NCBI GenBank assembly: GCA_016874755.1
Contig: VGTH01000027.1
Span: 1 to 64,000, forward strand
Reading direction: 5' to 3'
Length of the DNA: 64,000 bases
From: Deltaproteobacteria bacterium
GTDB lineage: Bacteria; Desulfobacterota; Binatia; UBA9968
Positions 1 through 8,185 of this stretch are shown one piece after another. Every line of letters starts with the position of its first letter. Position 1 is the stretch's first letter. The position numbers were made by a program, and so were the translations under genes. The notes below the pieces were generated by a model. The model did not search any database. It was not told the DNA's origin and saw nothing but the letters and a program-made list of their open reading frames with translations.

Positions 1-1
1 G

Positions 2-133
2 GCCAGTGGTTACGGCGGGCAGCGCATTGGTTGGAATCGGTCCAATAACCGTATATTGATAGCGTTTTCCAATGCAGAAAACTACATGGACGAGCTATAC
101 AAGCTCTACGCAAACTGGGCCGCACTAAGATAA
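2..133 (+). CDS. C-terminal tail of an unidentified protein (gene runs off the window start)
   Basis: An open frame enters from the left edge and ends at TAA 131-133, giving 43 codons rich in aromatic and Asn residues and ending in WAALR. I do not recognise the family. It is followed after 17 bases by a frame belonging to a different protein (151-324), so the two are not obviously one gene. The tail happens to contain MDELYK, the last six residues of GFP, but nothing else resembles GFP. Low confidence that this is a functional gene end. Confidence 0.3.
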   Translation, partial: ASGYGGQRIGWNRSNNRILIAFSNAENYMDELYKLYANWAALR

Positions 134-150
134 TCTGCTAAAAGAACTAA

Positions 151-324
151 AAACTCTCCGTGCCCGGAGGTGCGGCTTTGTGCCTGCACGTCATTCCCGC
201 TTTGGAAAAAGAATTCAACAAGCCGGCGTTCACCAACTTGAGCGCGGAAGTATGGAACGATCTGATTCGTCCCGGCATCATCCCACCCGTCGAGGGATGG
301 GGGAGACTGCTGGCAAACAGTTAG
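151..324 (+). pseudogene. Remnant of an Asp/Glu racemase / arylmalonate decarboxylase-like gene (C-terminus only)
   Basis: The frame opens right after an in-frame TAA (148-150) and gives about 57 residues. It reads GGAALCLHVIPALE, then FTNLSAEVWNDLIRPG, then PVEGWGRLLANS before TAG 322-324. This is the typical C-terminal end of the Asp/Glu/hydantoin racemase superfamily (maleate isomerase and arylmalonate decarboxylase types), where the second active-site Cys sits just before the 'vipaLe..fgkPv.tn...W' segment. Some 180 upstream residues are missing, with no proper start codon or ribosome site, so it is a truncated remnant. It converges on tldE and overlaps its stop by three bases. Confidence 0.55.
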
Positions 325-1676
325 TTTCCCGCCACCGTCATTTTGGAAATTTTAATCGTCGGCGACGCGATCCGGCCGCGCATTTCCAAGTCGCTGCCGA
401 CCATTTCGATGTTTTTGAAAATCTCTTTCAAGTTGCCGGCGATGGTCACTTCTTCGACGGGATAGGTGAGCTTGCCGTTTTCGATCCACAAACCGGCGGC
501 GCCGCGGGAATAGTCGCCGGTCACCATGTTGACGCCGAAGCCGATCAGCTCGGTGACGTAAAAGCCGTTCTTGACCGAGCCGATGATTTCCTCCGGCCCG
601 TGCGTACCGGCGGCAAAGTAGAAATTGGTCGGCGACACGCCGGGAGGTTCGCCGACCGATCGCGACGCATTGCCGGTGGAGGGCATGCCAAGCTTTTTGC
701 CGCTGTAAGTATCGAGCAAATAGCTCTGCAACTTGCCATTTTCGACGATGACTTTCTTGCTGATGGGCAATCCCTCGGCATCGAAGGGCTTGGAACCCAG
801 CGCGCCGGCGATCGTGCCATCGTCGATCACGGTCACATTTTCCGATGCAATCTGTTCGCCCAATTTGCCGGCCAAAAACGACGCGCCTTTGTACAAAGCA
901 TAACCGGAGATCGCCGAAGATAAGTTGCGCAGGAGCGAGCCGGCGATTTCCGGCTCGAAAATAATCGGCACTTCACACGTCGCCACTTTGCGCGCGCCGA
1001 GGCGCCGCACCGTGCGCTCGGCAGCGCGTTTGCCAACCGCTTGCGGCGATTCCAACCGATCGAACCGGCGGTTGGACGAATACCAATAGTCGCGTTGCAT
1101 CGAGCCGTTCTCTTTGGCCACCGGCGCCACCGAGATGCCATAGGTCGAACCGCGATATTCGCCGGCAAAGCCTTCGCTGCTGGCATAAATCACGCGGCCC
1201 GAGCCATTGGAAAATTCCGCACCTTCGGAATTGGTAATGCGCGGGTCATGACTCAATGCTGCCTTTTCAAGATCGAGCGCCATTTGAATACGCTCATCCA
1301 CCGACAGCGTGCCTCCTGCATCATCGAGCAAGGCCAGATCCGGCACGTTGCGCGCCAACAGCTCCTTAGCCGGCAGCCCGCCGCTTGGGTCTTGCGCCGT
1401 CGCCCGCGCCATCTGCACCGTGTCATCGATCAGCTTGTCGATGGCGTCGCGCGAGATATCTGAGGTCGATGCCGACGCCGAGCTGTTGCCGAGAAACAGG
1501 CGCAGCCCGAGACGTTTCTCACCGGACTGACTGATCTTCTCGACCTCGCCCATGCGCACGGTGACGAAAAATGAATCACCCTCAACCATCACGACGTCGC
1601 CCGCCGTGGCGCCGCGACTCTTTGCCTTCGCAAGTATTTCTCTGCCGAGTTCTTGGGTCAGCTCTGGACGTTCCAT
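321..1676 (-). CDS. tldE: TldE/PmbA-type protein, partner of TldD
   Basis: About 451 residues, the usual size for PmbA/TldE. TldD and TldE form a heteromeric cytoplasmic metalloprotease that trims peptides (microcin B17 maturation, CcdA turnover in E. coli). TldE is the non-catalytic partner. Family features seen: the N-terminal domain with EGDSFFVTVRMGEVEK, the central VTVIDDGTIAGALGS and DAEGLPISKK region, the TGNASRSVG segment and a C-terminal beta domain. No HExxxH motif is present, as expected for TldE. I chose the ATG at 1676 because GGAGAG lies just before it; the open frame extends further upstream without a ribosome site. It lies 113 bases downstream of tldD in the same orientation and is probably co-transcribed. 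Confidence 0.9.
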   Translation of the reverse strand: MERPELTQELGREILAKAKSRGATAGDVVMVEGDSFFVTVRMGEVEKISQSGEKRLGLRLFLGNSSASASTSDISRDAIDKLIDDTVQMARATAQDPSGGLPAKELLARNVPDLALLDDAGGTLSVDERIQMALDLEKAALSHDPRITNSEGAEFSNGSGRVIYASSEGFAGEYRGSTYGISVAPVAKENGSMQRDYWYSSNRRFDRLESPQAVGKRAAERTVRRLGARKVATCEVPIIFEPEIAGSLLRNLSSAISGYALYKGASFLAGKLGEQIASENVTVIDDGTIAGALGSKPFDAEGLPISKKVIVENGKLQSYLLDTYSGKKLGMPSTGNASRSVGEPPGVSPTNFYFAAGTHGPEEIIGSVKNGFYVTELIGFGVNMVTGDYSRGAAGLWIENGKLTYPVEEVTIAGNLKEIFKNIEMVGSDLEMRGRIASPTIKISKMTVAGN

Positions 1677-1789
1677 CTTCTCTCCAATCCGTTCCAGCGG
1701 TTCAATCCCTCGATACGCGCTTCGCGCCACTCGGGATCGTCGGAATAAAGTCACCGTTTCCCCGAGTAATCCCGCAAGCCTCGATGGGT

Positions 1790-3235
1790 TTAGTGCGCCG
1801 TCCCCCCGACCGTGAGTCCGTCAATGCGAATCGACGGCAGCCCAACCCCCACCGGCACCGACTGGCCGTCTTTGCCGCAGGTGCCGACACCTTCGTCTAG
1901 TTTTAGATCGTTGCCGACCATCGACACGCGCGTGAGCACGTCGGGGCCGTTGCCAATTAACGTTGCGCCCTTCACCGGCGTCGTCACCTTGCCGTCCTCG
2001 ATCAGATAGGCTTCGCTGGCGGAAAAAACGAATTTACCGCTGGTGATATCGACTTGGCCGCCGCCGAAAGAAACCGCATAGAGCCCCTTTTTCACCGAGC
2101 GCAAGATGTCTTCCGGCGCGCTCTCACCGGCAAGCATAAAAGTATTAGTCATACGCGGCATCGGAATACACGCGTAGCTTTCGCGCCGGCCGTTGCCGGT
2201 GGGCGCCATCTTCATCAGACCGGCGTTGAGCTTGTCCTGCAGGTAGCCTTTGAGGATACCCTTTTCGATCAACACGGTGCGGCGCGTCGGCGTGCCTTCG
2301 TCGTCAACGTTGATCGAGCCGCGGCGCGACGGAATCGTGCCGTCGTCGATCACGGTGCACAGCTCCGACGCAACTTTCTCGCCAATACGGTCTGAAAATG
2401 CCGAGGTCTTCTTGCGATTGAAGTCGCCTTCAAGGCCATGGCCAATCGCCTCGTGCAAAAGAATGCCCGGCCAACCGGGGCCAAGCACGACGTCCATCGT
2501 TCCAGCCGGCGCATCCTTGGCTGACAGATTTAGCACCGCTTGGCGCACCGCTTCGCGCGCGTAGCGCTCGTAATCTTTGGCGTCGATGAAAAAACCAAAC
2601 TCGACGCGCCCGCCGCCGCCAAAGCTGCCCACCTGGCGGTTGCCGTTTTCTTCGACGATGCAGGTAACATTCAGGCGCGTCAGCGGCTGGACGTCGCCAA
2701 TCACCAGGCCTTGGGAGTTCGCCACCAGCATGACCTTGTACTCGCAGCCGATCGACGCCATGACGTTTTTTACCCGCGGATCGAGGGCGCGGGCGTATTT
2801 GTCGATCTCGTAGAGCAGCGCGACTTTCGTGTCGAGGGGCACATCGTTGACCGGGGTTTTGATCGGATACAGGTCATGTGCCTCGGCCTTTGCTTGCCCC
2901 ACCGGCACCGGAGCTTGGCCGACGCGATTCTGCGCGATGTAGTGCGCCGTGCGCGCGGCGATTTCCAAATTCTTGATCGTGATATCGTCCGTGTAGGCGT
3001 AGCCCGTCTTGGCCTCCGCCAGCACGCGCACCCCGACCCCGTTGGAAGTCGATTGCGAGCAGTTCTTGACGAGCCCCTCTTCAAGACTAACGCCTTCGTT
3101 CTTGCGATATTCAAAAAACAGGTCCGCGTAGTCAGCCTTCTGTCCGAGCGCCGCGCCAACAACTTTGTCAAGATCCTTGGTGCCGATGCCAAAATTGCTG
3201 TCGAAAAACTTCGCCGGGAGATTCTCCTGTTTCAT
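1790..3235 (-). CDS. tldD: TldD metalloprotease subunit
   Basis: 481 residues. Catalytic subunit of the TldD/TldE protease. The zinc-binding motif HEAIGHGLEGD (HExxxH) is at residues 261-271. It is followed by CTVIDDGTIPSRRGS, the DDEGTPTRRTVLIEKG region and a C-terminal CGKDGQSVPVG stretch, all typical of TldD. TldD cleaves unstructured peptides in the cytoplasm together with TldE, which is encoded just downstream. The start ATG at 3235 follows a short purine-rich site (AGGAGTAA). The upstream gap of about 160 bases to the divergent GAPDH-like gene must hold its promoter. Confidence 0.93.
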   Translation of the reverse strand: MKQENLPAKFFDSNFGIGTKDLDKVVGAALGQKADYADLFFEYRKNEGVSLEEGLVKNCSQSTSNGVGVRVLAEAKTGYAYTDDITIKNLEIAARTAHYIAQNRVGQAPVPVGQAKAEAHDLYPIKTPVNDVPLDTKVALLYEIDKYARALDPRVKNVMASIGCEYKVMLVANSQGLVIGDVQPLTRLNVTCIVEENGNRQVGSFGGGGRVEFGFFIDAKDYERYAREAVRQAVLNLSAKDAPAGTMDVVLGPGWPGILLHEAIGHGLEGDFNRKKTSAFSDRIGEKVASELCTVIDDGTIPSRRGSINVDDEGTPTRRTVLIEKGILKGYLQDKLNAGLMKMAPTGNGRRESYACIPMPRMTNTFMLAGESAPEDILRSVKKGLYAVSFGGGQVDITSGKFVFSASEAYLIEDGKVTTPVKGATLIGNGPDVLTRVSMVGNDLKLDEGVGTCGKDGQSVPVGVGLPSIRIDGLTVGGTAH

Positions 3236-3334
3236 AAGCGTTACTCCTTTACGAAATTTTTATCATGTGGCGGCCGACCTTTAAAGGCGCGCATTTACTT
3301 GATATGGAGAGCAGAGCACCGGCGACTTTCCAAC

Positions 3335-3362
3335 TTGACACCGGCACTCATTGGGCTACAAT
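3335..3362 (+). promoter_or_regulatory. Sigma70-type promoter of the type II GAPDH-like gene
   Basis: TTGACA (3335-3340), a 16-base spacer and TACAAT (3357-3362) form a near-consensus promoter. The start codon at 3395 lies about 25 bases beyond the expected transcription start, and GGGGGAAGGA (3381-3390) provides the ribosome site. Confidence 0.7.
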
Positions 3363-3394
3363 TTCGCCAGCAACGGCTGTGGGGGAAGGAATTT

Positions 3395-4462
3395 ATGGCT
3401 AACAAGAAAATCGTACACATCGTCGGCACCGGCACCATTGGCGAGCCCCTTATAGGCATCCTATCCACCTTTCGGGAACAATTTGGCATCGACGAAGTGA
3501 CCTTCCATAAGCGCACGCCGTTATTGACCGACCGTTCCAAAGTTAAAGTCTCCGGCGCCAAGGGTGCCAAGCTCGCCGTCGACAAAGACCGCTGGTCGAA
3601 GTTTGTTGAAATGGGCATGGAGCCAACTTTCGAAGCCGAAGAGGCGATTGAGCGCGCCAGTGTCATTATCGATTGCACCCCGGTGGGCAACCAGAACAAG
3701 GAAAAGATCTACAATAAATACGCCGGCAACGGGCGCGGCTTCATAGCCCAGGGCAGCGAAGACGGCTTCGGCAAAAAATACGCACGAGGGATCAACGATA
3801 AAGCATTGGTCAAAGGCAAAGACCAATTCATTCAGGTCGTGAGCTGCAACACCCATAATCTCGCCGTGCTGATCGATACCATCGCATTGGGGCCGGAGAA
3901 GGAAGACAATCTGACCGAAAGCCGTTTTGTCTGTATGCGCCGCGCCAACGATCTGAGTCAAGAGGGTGATTTCATTCCAGCGCCCGAGGCCGGCAAGCAT
4001 GACGATAAACACTTCGGCACGCATCAAGGCCACGATGCGCACGAGCTATTTAAAACCTTGGGGCTAGATTTGAATATTTTCTCGTCGGCGTTGAAACTAA
4101 ACACCCAGTATATGCACACGATTCATTTCAACCTGCGACTGCGCCGCGCCATCGACAAGGACGAACTTTTGCGCCGCTTCCGCTCAACGCGCCGTGTTGC
4201 GTTGACAAACAAAGCTTCCTCCGCCTCGGTGTTTTCATTCGGCCGCGATCACGGTCTGTTCGGGCGAATTCTCAACCAGACCGTGATCGTTAATCAGAGC
4301 TTGACGATCCACAACCACAAAGAAGTGATCGGCACGTGCTTTACGCCCCAGGACGGCAATTCGTTATTAAGCAGTATCGCCGCCAGTTTGTGGTTTATGT
4401 ATCCGGATTCATACGAGGAGAAGTTGGCGCCGGTGCGCCCCTATTTCTTCGACGAGATTTAA
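3395..4462 (+). CDS. Archaeal-type (type II) glyceraldehyde-3-phosphate dehydrogenase homologue, divergent
   Basis: 355 residues. The N-terminus has a Rossmann signature (IVHIVGTGTIGEPL). The segment VVSCNTHNLAVLI carries the catalytic Cys in the position of SCNTTGL in archaeal type II GAPDH. The C-terminal half (MRRANDLSQEGDF, then LKLNTQYMHTIHFNL, then FGRDHG) follows the order of archaeal enzymes (RRAxDP; tsavivPttlMHxH; yGRDlGR). The HHGPD motif of archaeal enzymes appears as HQGHD here. It probably binds NAD(P) and acts on a phosphorylated or activated aldehyde, but the divergence leaves the substrate open. The start was chosen at the ATG behind GGGGGAAGGA; the frame stays open far upstream, antisense to tldD. 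Expression is monocistronic from 3335 and stops at the terminator at 4482. Confidence 0.7.
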   Translation: MANKKIVHIVGTGTIGEPLIGILSTFREQFGIDEVTFHKRTPLLTDRSKVKVSGAKGAKLAVDKDRWSKFVEMGMEPTFEAEEAIERASVIIDCTPVGNQNKEKIYNKYAGNGRGFIAQGSEDGFGKKYARGINDKALVKGKDQFIQVVSCNTHNLAVLIDTIALGPEKEDNLTESRFVCMRRANDLSQEGDFIPAPEAGKHDDKHFGTHQGHDAHELFKTLGLDLNIFSSALKLNTQYMHTIHFNLRLRRAIDKDELLRRFRSTRRVALTNKASSASVFSFGRDHGLFGRILNQTVIVNQSLTIHNHKEVIGTCFTPQDGNSLLSSIAASLWFMYPDSYEEKLAPVRPYFFDEI

Positions 4463-4481
4463 CTTCGCCCTCTGTGTTCAC

Positions 4482-4518
4482 AAAAAGCGACCGCGGCGCC
4501 CAGCCCGGTCGCTTTTTT
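4482..4518. terminator. Bidirectional rho-independent terminator
   Basis: AAAAAGCGACCG (4482-4493) pairs with CGGTCGCTTTTTT (4506-4518): a 7-bp GC-rich stem flanked by A and T tracts on both sides, so it can work in both directions. It sits between the converging GAPDH-like and DUF192 genes; the DUF192 stop codon lies inside the T tract. Confidence 0.85.
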
Positions 4519-4972
4519 ATTGCTTCACGGCGGCAACATCGATGCCATCAAAAGCCACGGCATCACCGACCCGAATGCCGTGCTTCTGCGCTAGGCCGCC
4601 GTTGATCTCCAGCACAAACTGACTAGGCGTTGGCACGCCGCGCGGATCGAGGGAAAAAGGCACCGCCTGCTCGACGATACCGACGATTTTCTTGCCCGCG
4701 CTGATGAAGATCATATCCAACGGCAGCGGGGTATTTTTCATCCAAAACGACTGCGGATACTCTTGTGGGAAAATAAAAATCATGCCCCGGTCGGCCGCCA
4801 TCTCTTTGCGATACATCAGGCCCATCTCACGTTTTGACGGTGTGTCGGCGATTTCCACGGAGAAAGCAATCGCTTTGCCGTCGCGCGTCGTGATCGTCAC
4901 CTTGGGCTCAGCTTGACAGCTCGTTGCAGCCATAAGCAAAATTCCCGCAACCAGTAGCCGTAGCGCTTTCAC
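4517..4972 (-). CDS. DUF192 family exported lipoprotein
   Basis: 151 residues starting at GTG 4970-4972. The N-terminus is a signal peptide ending in a lipobox-like ATSC, so the mature protein is probably a lipoprotein. The rest is a full DUF192 domain: KREMGLMYRKEM, then GMIFIFP, SFWMKNTPLPLDMIFI, and FVLEINGG with the HGIRVGD end. The family forms small periplasmic beta-barrel proteins of unknown role. The start is separated by a single base from the stop of the upstream Emo-like gene (TAAGGTG), which indicates translational coupling. No promoter of its own is visible. Confidence 0.85.
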   Translation of the reverse strand: MKALRLLVAGILLMAATSCQAEPKVTITTRDGKAIAFSVEIADTPSKREMGLMYRKEMAADRGMIFIFPQEYPQSFWMKNTPLPLDMIFISAGKKIVGIVEQAVPFSLDPRGVPTPSQFVLEINGGLAQKHGIRVGDAVAFDGIDVAAVKQ

Positions 4973-4973
4973 C

Positions 4974-6974
4974 TTACTTGACCACGCTGCGGGCGACGAT
5001 CTCGGCGATGTCCATCACCTGCATCGCGACCTCCGGCTCTTCTTTGGCGGTTTCCTCGGTGATCATCCGCATGCAAAACGGGCAGCCGGTGGCGACGGTT
5101 TTAGCGCCGCTTTGCTTTAGCTCGCGATAGCGGTTGGTGCTCACTCGTTCTTTGCCCTTTTCCTCTTCCTTCCAAAACTGGCCGCCGCCGGCGCCGCAGC
5201 AAAAACTATTGGAACGGTTGCGTTCAGGCTCGGTGAGTTTGGCGCCGGTCGCCTGGATCAACGCGCGCGGTGGATCGAAAATCCCGCTGTGGCGGCCCAA
5301 ATAGCAGGGGTCATGATAGGTGATCGAGTCCGTGCCATTGGCCGCCAGTTTGATTTTTCCGTCGCGAATCAGCTCGTTGATAAAATCCGTATGATGCTTG
5401 ACCACATAATTGCCGCCGAACTGCGGGTACTCGTTACCAATCGTGTGAAAGCAGTGCGGGCAGTTAGTGACAATGGTTTTGGCTTTGACTTCGTCGAGCA
5501 CCGCGACGTTTTCCGCGGCCATTTGCGCGAACAAATATTCGTTGCCGGTGCGGCGCGCCGTGTCGCCGGTGCACTTTTCTTCGCGGCCGATGACGGCCCA
5601 ATCGAGCCCAGCTTGATGAAAGATTTCCGCGAGGCTGCGAGCGATTTTCTGGGCGCGCGGATCAAATGCGACGGCACAGCCGACCCAATAGAGCACGGTC
5701 GGATTGGGCTTCTCGGCGAGGGTCGGCACTGGAAACGGCAGGTCTTTGGCCCACACCATGCGCTCGTCCGGCGCCATGCCCCACGGATTGCCAGCGCGCT
5801 CCATATTATTAAAAGTGTTTTGTAAGCCCTTAGGAAACTCGGCGGCACTCAGCACACGTTCGCGCCGGATGTCGAGGATGTGCAGCATCTGCTCGTTACC
5901 GACGGGGCAAATTTCGATGCAGGCATTGCAGGTCGTGCAGGCCCAGGTCGCTTCTTCACTGATCGCAAACTCGAGCAGCGGCCGCGGGCTAGCCTCTCCA
6001 GAGGCAAACGCGGGCAAAATCTTGTTCAGCTCATAGCGCTCGTTGATCAATAGCGCGGCCGGGCTGAGCGCCTTGCCCGTGGCATTGGCCGGACACACGT
6101 CCTGGCAGCGGTTGCACATGATACAGGCGTAGGAGTCCAAGAGCCTCGGCCAGGTGAACTCTTCCAATTTGGCCACGCCGAAGACCGCGTCTTCTTTCTC
6201 GAAGTCCATCGGTTGCAGCACGCCCGGTTTGTCCTGCTTGAGGGCCAGATTGATCGGCGCGGTAAAAATATGGATATGCTTGGAGCGCACGAAATAAGGG
6301 AGAAAGCAAAAAATGGCGCCGAGCGAACCCCACCAGAACAGATGATTCAACACTTCGAGCACGCCGGGGCTCACCGCCGAGAAAAGGCCCGCGAACAGAG
6401 AGCTAACCGGCAAGAACGGATCGTGGCCTTGGCGCGCCACCTGGGTCGCTTTGAACAGCAAACGGCAGCCGACGTGAAACAGTATGAAAGCCGCAACGAT
6501 TTGTGAGTCGCGCGCAATCCCACCGCGCACCTCCGGCAGCACCGGCGTGTTGTCGGCAAACGAAAAATCCTTTGGGCGAAACACAAAGCGCCGCAGCACC
6601 ATGCCGACCACACCCGCCAGCACGCCCAAGGTGAGGAAATCGGCGAGCAGATTAAACGGATTCCAAAGCCCGCCGTGCAGCTTCAGCGCGAAAAAGCCCT
6701 CTACGAGGTCGACGAAATTGACCGCGAAATAGCTGACAAAGCCATAAAAAATTAGCGCATGAAAAAACGAAACCACCGGGCGCGTCTTGAAAACCGTTTG
6801 CTGCGTCAAGACCTGCCATAGGCCACGGCGAATCCGCTCGGCCAAATTGTCGAAACGAGCATCGGGTTTGCCACGGGCGATGGCACGGTAAACTTCGCAG
6901 AATCGCTTGCCGCCGTAGTAGAGGGCAGCGCTAGCGAGCAGCAAAAACAAGATTTTTTCGATCCCGGTCAACAT
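4974..6974 (-). CDS. Membrane-bound HdrD/Emo-like Fe-S oxidoreductase (NarI-like domain plus two CCG domains)
   Basis: 666 residues. The N-terminal third holds about five membrane helices of the NarI/DUF3483 type. Two ferredoxin-type clusters follow: CIMCNRCQDVCP near residue 290 and CTTCNACIEICP near residue 350. Two CCG domains complete it, with GCAVAF, NCPHCFHT, CCGAGGGQ and GCPFCMRM as cysteine-rich ends. This layout matches the ETF:(methyl)menaquinone oxidoreductase (Emo) family, which moves electrons from electron-transfer flavoprotein, fed by acyl-CoA dehydrogenases, into the quinone pool. No etfAB lies adjacent, but the window encodes an acyl-CoA dehydrogenase at 48-49 kb. The start may instead be GTG at 7004, which has a nearer purine-rich site. 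Confidence 0.85.
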   Translation of the reverse strand: MLTGIEKILFLLLASAALYYGGKRFCEVYRAIARGKPDARFDNLAERIRRGLWQVLTQQTVFKTRPVVSFFHALIFYGFVSYFAVNFVDLVEGFFALKLHGGLWNPFNLLADFLTLGVLAGVVGMVLRRFVFRPKDFSFADNTPVLPEVRGGIARDSQIVAAFILFHVGCRLLFKATQVARQGHDPFLPVSSLFAGLFSAVSPGVLEVLNHLFWWGSLGAIFCFLPYFVRSKHIHIFTAPINLALKQDKPGVLQPMDFEKEDAVFGVAKLEEFTWPRLLDSYACIMCNRCQDVCPANATGKALSPAALLINERYELNKILPAFASGEASPRPLLEFAISEEATWACTTCNACIEICPVGNEQMLHILDIRRERVLSAAEFPKGLQNTFNNMERAGNPWGMAPDERMVWAKDLPFPVPTLAEKPNPTVLYWVGCAVAFDPRAQKIARSLAEIFHQAGLDWAVIGREEKCTGDTARRTGNEYLFAQMAAENVAVLDEVKAKTIVTNCPHCFHTIGNEYPQFGGNYVVKHHTDFINELIRDGKIKLAANGTDSITYHDPCYLGRHSGIFDPPRALIQATGAKLTEPERNRSNSFCCGAGGGQFWKEEEKGKERVSTNRYRELKQSGAKTVATGCPFCMRMITEETAKEEPEVAMQVMDIAEIVARSVVK

Positions 6975-7104
6975 ACCGCCACCACCGACCTCCGTTTCTC
7001 GCACCTTCCGCTAAGAACATTCGTCAACCAAAGCACGTAGATCGTCACAAGCGCAACCCAATTGAAGGGCGCACGACAACGCTCAGGGCAGCCTCAGTCG
7101 CAGT

Positions 7105-7884
7105 CTAAGCGGAATAACCGAGTTTTTTGGAAAGATCGCTACTCGCGCGCAGAATCGTTGGCGCAATGCTAGATCTAATCACCTCAGATGAAAACCTGTG
7201 GCTCGGCCCGATCACCGCCAGACTGCCCACCAACGTCCTGGTATAGTCACGTATCGGCGTCGCCACCGAACTGACTTCCTGAGCGAACTCTTGTTGCTCC
7301 ACAGCGTACCCCTGCTCGCCGATTTCCCTTATCTGTTGATCGAGCAGATGGCGGTCGACGATCGTCTTGTCCGTGTAGCTTTGCAAACGTTCCGGCAGGG
7401 TTTGGCCCAGTGCCGCTTCAGATTCAAAAACCAGATGGACCTTGCCCGCGGCCGTGCAATGGGGCGGCAGCAGGGTGCCAAGAAAGGACGTGACCCGCAC
7501 CGGCCGGCGCGCTTCGACGAAGTCGAGGGGAATGACCCCGGCGCCTTTGCGCACAGCCACGAAAACGCTCTCGTTCAACGACTTGGCAAGCTCTTGCAAA
7601 ACGGCGCGCGATTGCAGCAACAGACCGGTCTGATGAATGAAAGTCTGACCGAGTTGCAGGCATTTCAAGCCGAGTCGATAATTTTCCGTCAGCCGGTTCT
7701 GCTCGATGTAGCCGCGCGCTTCCAAGGTCGCGAGCAAGCGAAACACGTTGTTTTTGTGCAGCTTTAACCGTTTACTCAGCTCCGTGACGCCGATCTCTTC
7801 GATGCTGCCATTGAACTGCTCCAGAACGTCAAGGGCGTGTGAAACGGACTGAATTGTGTAGTTAGATTTTTCACGCCGGACCAT
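7105..7884 (-). CDS. IclR-family transcriptional regulator
   Basis: 259 residues. The N-terminal winged helix-turn-helix (SVSHALDVLEQF, GVTELSKRLKLHKNNVFRLLATL) spans about residues 12-60. The rest is the IclR effector domain (LPPHCTAAGKVHL; YAVEQQEFAQEVSSVATPIRD; GSLAVIGPSHR). IclR proteins bind small carboxylic acids or aromatic ligands and often control a neighbouring catabolic operon. Here the divergent neighbour is trpEG and the downstream gene on the same strand is the Emo-like oxidoreductase, so the target is not obvious. The 115 bases between its start and the trp promoter could hold its operator. Confidence 0.92.
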   Translation of the reverse strand: MVRREKSNYTIQSVSHALDVLEQFNGSIEEIGVTELSKRLKLHKNNVFRLLATLEARGYIEQNRLTENYRLGLKCLQLGQTFIHQTGLLLQSRAVLQELAKSLNESVFVAVRKGAGVIPLDFVEARRPVRVTSFLGTLLPPHCTAAGKVHLVFESEAALGQTLPERLQSYTDKTIVDRHLLDQQIREIGEQGYAVEQQEFAQEVSSVATPIRDYTRTLVGSLAVIGPSHRFSSEVIRSSIAPTILRASSDLSKKLGYSA

Positions 7885-7999
7885 GGTCCCCTCTTCCCTA
7901 CCAAGAACTGAACAAGTAGCTTTCCACGTTTGGTTCCAAAAAAGCGTTTTAACCTACCTTGGGGGGGTCCGGCTTGTCAAATGACGAAATTCCTGCCGC

Positions 8000-8028
8000 T
8001 TGACCGCCTAGAAGCTATCGTGCAGAAT
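8000..8028 (+). promoter_or_regulatory. Probable promoter of the trp leader
   Basis: TTGACC (8000-8005), a 17-base spacer and CAGAAT (8023-8028) precede the leader ORF. The -35 matches 5/6 and the -10 matches 4/6. The predicted transcript start is near 8035, leaving about 30 bases before the leader GTG. Confidence 0.45.
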
Positions 8029-8065
8029 GCTGTTTGTGGCACAGCGAGTAGGTCTCACGCGTAAA

Positions 8066-8116
8066 GTGCAATCCTGGTGCGGCTGGCGAATCGATCCCTG
8101 CCGGCGCTATCGCTAA
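8066..8116 (+). CDS. trpL: trp leader peptide (16 codons, two Trp)
   Basis: GTG 8066 to TAA 8114-8116 encodes MQSWCGWRIDPCRRYR. Trp codons are at 8075-8077 and 8084-8086, the second inside the first arm of the attenuator. The same frame extends back to GTG 8036 and ATG 8027, but these lie at or before the predicted transcript start, so the 16-codon form is preferred. Its job would be to let the ribosome sense charged tRNA-Trp. The SD is weak (AGG near 8050). The inference rests on the tight fit with the RNA structure that follows. Confidence 0.6.
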   Translation: MQSWCGWRIDPCRRYR

Positions 8117-8179
8117 ATATTAAATTGGCGCAACGAACGGCGGCAGGGCCATGGGGAAACCTCATGGCCCTTTTTGTTT
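8082..8179 (+). promoter_or_regulatory. Ribosome-mediated trp attenuator
   Basis: Four pairing segments are visible. Segment 1 GCTGGC (8082-8087, spanning the second Trp codon) pairs with segment 2 GCCGGC (8100-8105, one G-U). Segment 2, as CCCTGCCG (8096-8103), can instead pair perfectly with segment 3 CGGCAGGG (8141-8148). Segment 3, as GGGCCATG (8146-8153), pairs perfectly with segment 4 CATGGCCC (8163-8170) to form the terminator. Segments 2:3 and 3:4 share GGG and exclude each other. A ribosome stalled on the Trp codons would free segment 2, form 2:3 and allow read-through into trpE. Confidence 0.8.
8146..8179 (+). terminator. Attenuator terminator upstream of trpE
   Basis: The 8-bp stem GGGCCATG/CATGGCCC extends inwards by G-U and two G-C pairs to a 3-base AAA loop and is followed by TTTTTGTTT. 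It ends only seven bases before the trpE start codon. Confidence 0.85.
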
Positions 8180-8185
8180 CTACGC

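Noticed and set aside
94-120. The first frame contains MDELYK, the end of GFP, with near-identical codons
   Set aside because: The match is six codons only. The residues before and after are unrelated to GFP and the reading continues past it, so vector contamination is not supported.
2540-3394. Long upstream extension of the GAPDH-like frame, antisense to tldD
   Set aside because: tldD is a complete, well-conserved gene. The extension has no family pattern, and a promoter and ribosome site lie just before ATG 3395.
7960-8185. A T-box riboswitch in front of trpE
   Set aside because: No T-box core (TGGnACCGCG-like) is present. The leader ORF with Trp codons and alternative stems explains the region better.
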